Positions 59,109 through 64,000 of a DNA stretch of 64,000 bases are shown in pieces; positions within the stretch are counted from its first letter, which is position 1, and the number at the start of each line of letters is the position of its first letter. The notes below the pieces were generated by a model. It ran no database searches. It was not told the origin of the DNA and saw nothing but the letters and a program-made list of their open reading frames with translations. Source of the DNA: a virus; IMG/VR virus record IMGVR_UViG_3300032046_006283, positions 1 to 64,000 of that record; one strand, 5' to 3'. The position numbers were made by a program, and so were the translations under genes.

Positions 59109-59671
59109 TGTACACTCCTAACCTTATAACAAGCTTGTTGAATATTATCAAATTCTTCTGCAAAATTTTGCATTACAAACCTACTCCAAGAAGCTAAATC
59201 CAAATCTTTATCAAAATCTAAAAATCCAGTAGCCCTAACAGGACAATTTTCTCCTACTTCAATATTTAATCCTATATGTATAAGGCCTGAAACCAAAGAC
59301 TTTGTTGCAATTGAAACAGAAAACTTTTTATCATTAATAAAAATATCATCTCCTTTTCGTTCTATTGACATATCTTCCAAACTAGCTCTCCGTTGAAGAT
59401 GATCAACAATTATTGAAATAAAAAGTCTTTGAAAAGCAACTGTTTCTCTTAAAGAGGCATCAAAAATTTCAATAATAAAATGTAACATTTTTTCACTACT
59501 AATATAATCTCCGGCTAAACGATCTTCACAATCAACCAAATGTTCTCTCACTTTCGCAGGTCCTATAAAACAAACAATACTATTACCTACAAGATCATTT
59601 TCATAACCAAAAAGCGAATGCAGCTGTGTACCATCATACTTTAATTCATTTTCTAAAAATTTATATTTCAT
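59105..59671 (-). CDS. DUF366-family protein
   Basis: A 188-residue protein of the archaeal-type DUF366 family: LKYDGTQLHSLFG near the N terminus, CFIGPAKV, MLHFIIEIFD, QRLFISIIVDHL and the VSIATKSLVSGLIHIGLN core. The family is distantly related to lipoate/biotin ligase-fold proteins; its role is unknown. It is adjacent to queC, within the 7-deazaguanine gene group, and may be an unrecognised step or a partner in base modification. Confidence 0.8.
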   Translation of the reverse strand: MKYKFLENELKYDGTQLHSLFGYENDLVGNSIVCFIGPAKVREHLVDCEDRLAGDYISSEKMLHFIIEIFDASLRETVAFQRLFISIIVDHLQRRASLEDMSIERKGDDIFINDKKFSVSIATKSLVSGLIHIGLNIEVGENCPVRATGFLDFDKDLDLASWSRFVMQNFAEEFDNIQQACYKVRSVQ

Positions 59672-59673
59672 AT

Positions 59674-60375
59674 TTACTCCTTTTGATATTCTATTGTATC
59701 TTTTAAATTGTTTGCTTCAAACGCTGCTAACCTTTCAATACAAGCGGGACATTTACCACAAGAAGGTTTACCTTTATAACAGGAATGAGTTAAATGATAT
59801 GGAACACCTAATTTCATTCCTATATCAACGATTTCTATCTTTGTCTTTTCAACAAATGGTGTATGAATAAATACTTCCACTCCATGCGTAGAACCTAAAC
59901 TTAATGCCTTTTCTAAGCAAGTAAAGAAAGGTCTACGGCAATCTCTATATGATTCATAATCTTCTTTCACAGGAGTCATATAAATTTCAATAGGATTAAG
60001 TTCTAAAGATTCTCCGTATGCCGCTGCTAATGTAGCTAACATTACATTACGAAAAGGAACAACTGTTTGAATCTGATCTTCCATATTTTCAGGAACCTTC
60101 CAAGTATTATCTGTTAAAGCACTATGACCTATGTGAGTTAAATCAAAATTTAAAACCTTTAAATCTTTTACTACATAATCTCCATACCTTTTTTGATACT
60201 CTTCAACAACCTTTTTTGCAGCTTCCAATTCCACGACATGTTTTTGACCATAATTAACACTCAAAGAATAAATTTCACTCATTACAAATTCAAATTTAGG
60301 ATCTAACAAATAACCGAGTAAAGTTGCCGAATCCATACCACCTGATAAAAGAATTATACATCTTGGTCTTGTCAT
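59674..60375 (-). CDS. queC: 7-cyano-7-deazaguanine synthase (QueC)
   Basis: A 233-residue PP-loop ATPase that converts 7-carboxy-7-deazaguanine to preQ0 with ammonia. The PP-loop is LLSGGMDSAT (9-18). SVNYGQKH, VPFRNVM and MTPVKEDYESYRDCRRPFF follow, and the zinc site is at the C terminus: HSCYKG then CGKCPAC. No amidotransferase domain is fused (unlike the GAT-QueC fusions of some phages), so a separate ammonia source is expected. Confidence 0.93.
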   Translation of the reverse strand: MTRPRCIILLSGGMDSATLLGYLLDPKFEFVMSEIYSLSVNYGQKHVVELEAAKKVVEEYQKRYGDYVVKDLKVLNFDLTHIGHSALTDNTWKVPENMEDQIQTVVPFRNVMLATLAAAYGESLELNPIEIYMTPVKEDYESYRDCRRPFFTCLEKALSLGSTHGVEVFIHTPFVEKTKIEIVDIGMKLGVPYHLTHSCYKGKPSCGKCPACIERLAAFEANNLKDTIEYQKE

Positions 60376-60389
60376 TTTATTATTCTCCT

Positions 60390-60860
60390 TTATTTCTTAT
60401 TGTTTTCATAAGGAAATTCGATCCAACTATCTGCGTCTGCCCCTGCAATGAAATAATCAGGATCAAACTGCGAACCTCTTTTATAATATAATACACTTGT
60501 TCTAATATTATTGAACCCTTTTTCTTTATATAAATCAACTACTACCTGCATTGTCTTTCCCGTATCACATAAATCATCAATGATCAAAATTTTACTTTCT
60601 TTTGTGATATCAGGAAAGCACAAATATGAAGGTTTTCCAAGTTTTAACTTTGATTGTTTATTTTCTTTAGTATAAGAACTAGCAACAATTATGTCTAGTG
60701 GAACGTTATAAGCTTCAGATATTATAAGTCCTGGAAGAAGTCCTCCACGAGAAATCGCAACAACAAGATCAATTTCTTCTTGAGCATGAACCAACAACAT
60801 TTCTTTAAGTTTATTAATTAGTTGTAAATAATATTCCCAAGATACTTTTTCTATATTCAT
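60390..60860 (-). CDS. Purine phosphoribosyltransferase-like protein
   Basis: A 156-residue type I phosphoribosyltransferase. The PRPP motif is ILIIDDLCDTGKT; AISRGGLLPG is the preceding conserved loop. The layout is that of xanthine/hypoxanthine-guanine PRTases. It may recycle guanine released when DpdA exchanges it from DNA, an inference from its place among deazaguanine genes. Confidence 0.82.
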   Translation of the reverse strand: MNIEKVSWEYYLQLINKLKEMLLVHAQEEIDLVVAISRGGLLPGLIISEAYNVPLDIIVASSYTKENKQSKLKLGKPSYLCFPDITKESKILIIDDLCDTGKTMQVVVDLYKEKGFNNIRTSVLYYKRGSQFDPDYFIAGADADSWIEFPYENNKK

Positions 60861-61642
60861 TTATTAACCTCTAATAAACTATTTATTGTTTTTTCGCAAC
60901 ATTCTTTTTTTATATCTATAACAAAACATCTTCTACCTGTTTTTTCTGCCTCAACTAATGTAGTGCCGGATCCTACAAAAGGATCAAATATAATATCATT
61001 AATAACTGAGTACATTCGAATAAGTCTGTAAGGTATTTCATTTGGAAATGGAGACATTTTTTCATAATCTTTTTTACCTGCAATTGCCCAAATTTGAGAA
61101 AACCACTTATTTCTTTCTTCAAAAGTATAAGCACTTGCATATCTATTTTTATCTTTTGACAAAAACTTTCTAATATTTCCTTTTCTAAATAATAAAATAA
61201 ATTCACAGTCAAGAGTTACATAAGCATTAGTTGGAAGCATTCCACTCCCTAAAAAACTATTAGGTTTATTTGTTGGTTTTTTCCACAAAATATAAGGTAA
61301 AACATTAAAACCCAAATTTCTAAAATTATTCAATATTATAGAATGATTTTCCCATAATTGAAAATTATCATTAATTTTCCGTAACGCATCTCCTATATTA
61401 ATACAAACAATACCTCCTTCAATAACACTATCAAATAAACAATCCCATACTCTATTCAAATATAAATGTTGAGACTGAAAGTTTCCTTCCCAATTCCACT
61501 TTTCAAACATAGGATAAGGAGGAGATGTAACTACTAAATTAACTAAATGTGTTCCTAAAAGATATTTAATATGCGCAGGATTTGTAGCATCCCCCCACAT
61601 TACTCGATGTTTTCCATTAGTCCAAAATTCGCCAAAATTCAC
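60857..61642 (-). CDS. DNA methyltransferase (N4-cytosine/N6-adenine, beta class)
   Basis: A 261-residue methyltransferase. Motif IV is TSPPYPMFEKW near residue 38; the SAM-binding motif I, DPFVGSGTTLVEAE, is C-terminal, the order of the beta class. The TSPPY form is typical of N4-cytosine methylases. No restriction partner is visible, so a protective or regulatory role is likely. Confidence 0.85.
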   Translation of the reverse strand: MNFGEFWTNGKHRVMWGDATNPAHIKYLLGTHLVNLVVTSPPYPMFEKWNWEGNFQSQHLYLNRVWDCLFDSVIEGGIVCINIGDALRKINDNFQLWENHSIILNNFRNLGFNVLPYILWKKPTNKPNSFLGSGMLPTNAYVTLDCEFILLFRKGNIRKFLSKDKNRYASAYTFEERNKWFSQIWAIAGKKDYEKMSPFPNEIPYRLIRMYSVINDIIFDPFVGSGTTLVEAEKTGRRCFVIDIKKECCEKTINSLLEVNK

Positions 61643-62304
61643 TATACACCTCTTTTGTTTCCCCAGATTATTTTATGTATTTGAAGACTAAGTTTTACAT
61701 TAAGATTATCTTTTAAAATCCATTTCGCAAGATCTTTTGGATTCAATTTTTCCCAAACCGGAGAAAACAAAATACTTCCTTTAATATTAAAATTTGTAAT
61801 AATTTTCTTAGCAAAATTATAATCATTTTTATTAGCAATTACAAATTTCACCTCATCATCTTGACGAATATCTTTTAAATTAATCCAACACATTTTTTCA
61901 GTCATTCCAGTAGAAGGACATTTTATATCCATGCTAAAAGTCACATATGCTAAATACTTTTGTATAGGAATACTTCCGTTAGTTTCAATTAAAATAAAAT
62001 ATCCATTATTATATAATTTCTCAACAAGAACAAAAGAAGTAGGATCTAACAATGGTTCTCCTCCTGAAAGTAATATATTTTTACAATTATATTTTTTTAC
62101 TTGATTTAAAATGTCATTTATTGACATTTCTTTTCCTTGATTATAAGCATATGGAGTATCACAAAAACCTTTTCCATTATAATTACAACGTAAATTACAT
62201 CCTGTAGTTCTTATAACAATAATACGAGTTCCACTAGTTTTCCCTTCGCCAGATAAAGTATAATATATTTCATTAATTTTCAATTTATCATCTTTCAATA
62301 TCAT
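61642..62304 (-). CDS. queE: 7-carboxy-7-deazaguanine synthase (QueE)
   Basis: A 220-residue radical SAM enzyme: EIYYTLSGEGKTSGTR, RTTGCNLRC, LLSGGEPLL, ILIETNGS and a later VKFVI. It makes the 7-deazaguanine ring of CDG. The cluster Cys residues are C36, C40 and C48, spaced CX3CX7C because of extra residues between the second and third, rather than the usual CX3CX2C. The start overlaps the downstream end of RNase HII by 17 bases. Confidence 0.9.
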   Translation of the reverse strand: MILKDDKLKINEIYYTLSGEGKTSGTRIIVIRTTGCNLRCNYNGKGFCDTPYAYNQGKEMSINDILNQVKKYNCKNILLSGGEPLLDPTSFVLVEKLYNNGYFILIETNGSIPIQKYLAYVTFSMDIKCPSTGMTEKMCWINLKDIRQDDEVKFVIANKNDYNFAKKIITNFNIKGSILFSPVWEKLNPKDLAKWILKDNLNVKLSLQIHKIIWGNKRGV

Positions 62305-62914
62305 TAATTACTCCTTGTTTCAACCAACTTTTTATAGGTTCAAAAGTTTTTCTATGATATGGAGTAAGTCCATATTTTTTAATTGCTTCAAGATGCTGTT
62401 TTGTACCATATCCAATATTAGTTCCCCATCTGTATACTTTATACTTTGGATTTTCGCCAACTAACTTTTTTATATATCTATCTCTTAATACTTTTGCAAT
62501 AACAGAAGCAGCCATAATTGCAGAAATTTTTGTATCCCCTTTCACAATCCATCTTTGAGATGCTTGTAACTTTTCTATATGTCCTTTTCCATCTATTAAT
62601 ACTTTATCTGGAATTCCTTTTCTTTCAATTACTTTATCAATAGCTCTTTTCATAGCTAAACGTTCTGCATAATAAATATTCAATTCTTCAATTTCCTCAA
62701 CACTCGCATGACCTATTGCAAAAGTAATTTTTAAATCTTCAATTTGTTTAAAAACTTCTTCTCTTTGTTTAAAATTTAATTTTTTTGAATCATTTAATCC
62801 TTCGATATTATATTTTTTATCCCACCATATAGCACCTGCAACGACAGAGGCTACCAAACTTCCACAGCCACAAGCATCACATCCAATTATATGTTTAAAT
62901 ATTTTCATTACCAT
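62288..62914 (-). CDS. rnhB: RNase HII variant
   Basis: A 208-residue RNase HII-like protein with the family layout (LNDSKKLNFKQRE, VLIDGKGHIEK, SAIMAASVIAKVLRDRY and TPYHRKTFEP). The usual catalytic motif DEAGRG appears as DACGCG (D13, A14), so the second acidic residue is replaced by Ala and the Arg by Cys. This could weaken or abolish cleavage, or shift specificity. The active-site changes are clear in the sequence; the consequence is inferred. Another start at 62908 is possible. Confidence 0.85.
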   Translation of the reverse strand: MVMKIFKHIIGCDACGCGSLVASVVAGAIWWDKKYNIEGLNDSKKLNFKQREEVFKQIEDLKITFAIGHASVEEIEELNIYYAERLAMKRAIDKVIERKGIPDKVLIDGKGHIEKLQASQRWIVKGDTKISAIMAASVIAKVLRDRYIKKLVGENPKYKVYRWGTNIGYGTKQHLEAIKKYGLTPYHRKTFEPIKSWLKQGVINDIER

Positions 62915-63210
62915 CCATCTCCGCTATCTGGCCAAGGGTCCATCAATTCTTCTGTGGTTATTCCTAATAATCTCATCATTTGATTACTGCTCATACCCTC
63001 AGTTCCAGTATCTACTTTGATTGATTCATTTTTCCAACATTCATCTACAGAATTATTTAGATTAGTTTCTATTCCATAATTTAATTGTGCCCCTTCATAT
63101 CGCGCGTAAAATATCTTTCCAATGTCTAATTCTCCTTCCCATTGAGAAGGATACGCGCCAGAAGTTTTACGTAATTTTTTAAGTTTTAATCCAAGATTAA
63201 TTGATTCCAT
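62908..63210 (-). CDS. Unknown protein (100 aa)
   Basis: A small alpha/beta protein ending with SGDGW. Its stop overlaps the RNase HII start; a good ribosome site precedes it. No family recognised. Confidence 0.5.
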   Translation of the reverse strand: MESINLGLKLKKLRKTSGAYPSQWEGELDIGKIFYARYEGAQLNYGIETNLNNSVDECWKNESIKVDTGTEGMSSNQMMRLLGITTEELMDPWPDSGDGW

Positions 63211-63223
63211 TTTTATTCTCCTT

Positions 63224-64000
63224 TTAAAAATCCCAATTTCTTTTAAAATAAGCTACTGCATTATGTGCGTGAATACTTTCAAAAGAAATAACTTTAACAC
63301 TATAACCTTTAATATTAGATATTTTATCTAGAGCAAGAGCAGTATCCCTTGCAACATCTTCTACAAACTTTGGATTCTTAAAAGAAAATTCAGTAACATA
63401 CTTTTCATCTGGTCTTTTCAGTACAGGATAAATTCCACAACTACCCATTTTTTCTAATATCGAAACAACATCTTCAATCCATAAAGGTTTTCCAACAAAG
63501 TTCAAACGTGCTGTTACAAGCGCTCTCTGATTATGTGCTCCAAATTTGCTTATTTCTTTACTGCAAGGACATAAAGTAATTATAGGAACAGATACCTCTA
63601 AATAAAACTCATATTCTTCAGAAGTTAATCGTCCAACAAAAGCACATTCATATCCTTGAATTCCAGCAACTTTTTTTACAGGTGATTCTTTCGGAATAAA
63701 ATACTTAAATTTTATACTTGCATATGAATCTTTTGTTTTAAGGCTCCTTTTTAATTCTTTCAAAAATTTCTTTAACTTTTTCGAATTCATTGTTTTATAA
63801 CGATAATTCATTAAAGTAACAGCAAAACGGCTCATATTTATACCTTTTATATCTTCTGAAAGATCACCATACATTGATACAATCGCTTGAGTATGTTGAT
63901 ATTTTCTTTTTTCTTTCCTACCTACTAATATTGGAAAACTAACATCTTCTATACCAACTCTATGAAGAGGAATTCCGCGTTCATCTTTCGTAGCTTGCAC
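63224..64000 (-). CDS. folE2: GTP cyclohydrolase FolE2 (5' end cut by window edge)
   Basis: The last 258 residues of FolE2, which forms dihydroneopterin triphosphate from GTP, the first step to preQ0 (and folate). KDERGIPLHRVGIEDVSFP is at the N-terminal edge; TLCPCSKEISKFGAHNQRAL carries the catalytic Cys. Only a few residues (the usual M...VQ) seem to be missing beyond the window. With QueC and QueE it supplies the deazaguanine pathway. Confidence 0.92.
   Translation of the reverse strand: MQATKDERGIPLHRVGIEDVSFPILVGRKEKRKYQHTQAIVSMYGDLSEDIKGINMSRFAVTLMNYRYKTMNSKKLKKFLKELKRSLKTKDSYASIKFKYFIPKESPVKKVAGIQGYECAFVGRLTSEEYEFYLEVSVPIITLCPCSKEISKFGAHNQRALVTARLNFVGKPLWIEDVVSILEKMGSCGIYPVLKRPDEKYVTEFSFKNPKFVEDVARDTALALDKISNIKGYSVKVISFESIHAHNAVAYFKRNWDF

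Noticed and set aside
59105-59671. The gene next to queC as QueD
   Set aside because: It is longer than QueD, lacks the HxH zinc site and matches DUF366 instead.
60973-61212. 79-codon minus-strand frame within the methyltransferase
   Set aside because: Overlaps the catalytic C terminus of the methylase in another frame; composition is that of a shadow.
1-64000. tRNA genes
   Set aside because: I looked in the gaps for cloverleaf patterns and a TTC-type T-loop and saw none; a covariance search would be needed to be certain.

Overview
This window reads as a piece of a large, AT-rich tailed bacteriophage genome (jumbo-phage style). I identify about 88 tightly packed genes. Every one lies on the minus strand, most overlap or sit within 20 bases of the next, and most carry a strong AGGAGG-type ribosome binding site. 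Phage identity rests on a large terminase ATPase/nuclease, an amidase endolysin, an UDG-DNA polymerase I fusion, phage RecA, SSB and primase-type genes, several homing endonucleases, and very large low-complexity proteins that look like virion components. No portal, major capsid or tail sheath gene could be recognised, so most of the structural region lies elsewhere. The host cannot be fixed. SpoVG, a PrkA-YhbH-SpoVR operon and the strong Shine-Dalgarno sequences suggest a low-GC bacterium, but those families also occur outside Firmicutes. No stretch of 300 bases lacks a gene.

Layout, low to high coordinate (transcription runs right to left). 1-11 kb: two nucleoside deoxyribosyltransferase-like genes, small membrane and zinc-ribbon proteins, GDP-mannose dehydratase, the amidase endolysin, SpoVG, an SppA-like lipoprotein protease, a trypsin-like protease and a phosphoesterase. 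11-23 kb: a 2431-residue modular protein, a WYL-like protein, and the two terminase subunits with a GIY-YIG endonuclease between them. 23-35 kb: SpoVR, YhbH, PrkA, two more giant modular proteins (1412 and 744 residues) and a frameshifted homing endonuclease. 35-44 kb: an HTH regulator with an AAA+ ATPase, a nuclease-like gene, a Rad50/SbcC ATPase split over distant ORFs, SbcD, primase, an HD hydrolase and a methyltransferase. 44-50 kb: archaeosine-synthase-like genes, SSB, RecA and a DpdA-like transglycosylase. 50-59 kb: nucleotide kinases, the polymerase and dUTPase. 59-64 kb: DUF366, QueC, a phosphoribosyltransferase, a second methyltransferase, QueE, a variant RNase HII and FolE2.

The most coherent story is DNA hypermodification. 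FolE2, QueE and QueC make preQ0 (QueD was not found). The DpdA-like enzyme would place a 7-deazaguanine base into DNA. A free-standing ArcS-core (DUF5591) protein next to a RaSEA-type radical SAM protein would convert it by the archaeal tRNA archaeosine chemistry. If right, this phage makes deoxyarchaeosine by a lysine-dependent route rather than through an amidotransferase-QueC fusion.

Three further systems stand out: a complete PrkA-YhbH-SpoVR kinase operon on a phage; three giant proteins built of dissimilar domains separated by a recurrent short basic motif (of the form A/G-S-L-N-M-R/K-K-K-A), which look like polyproteins; and a Rad50-type ATPase cut at its zinc hook into separate genes.
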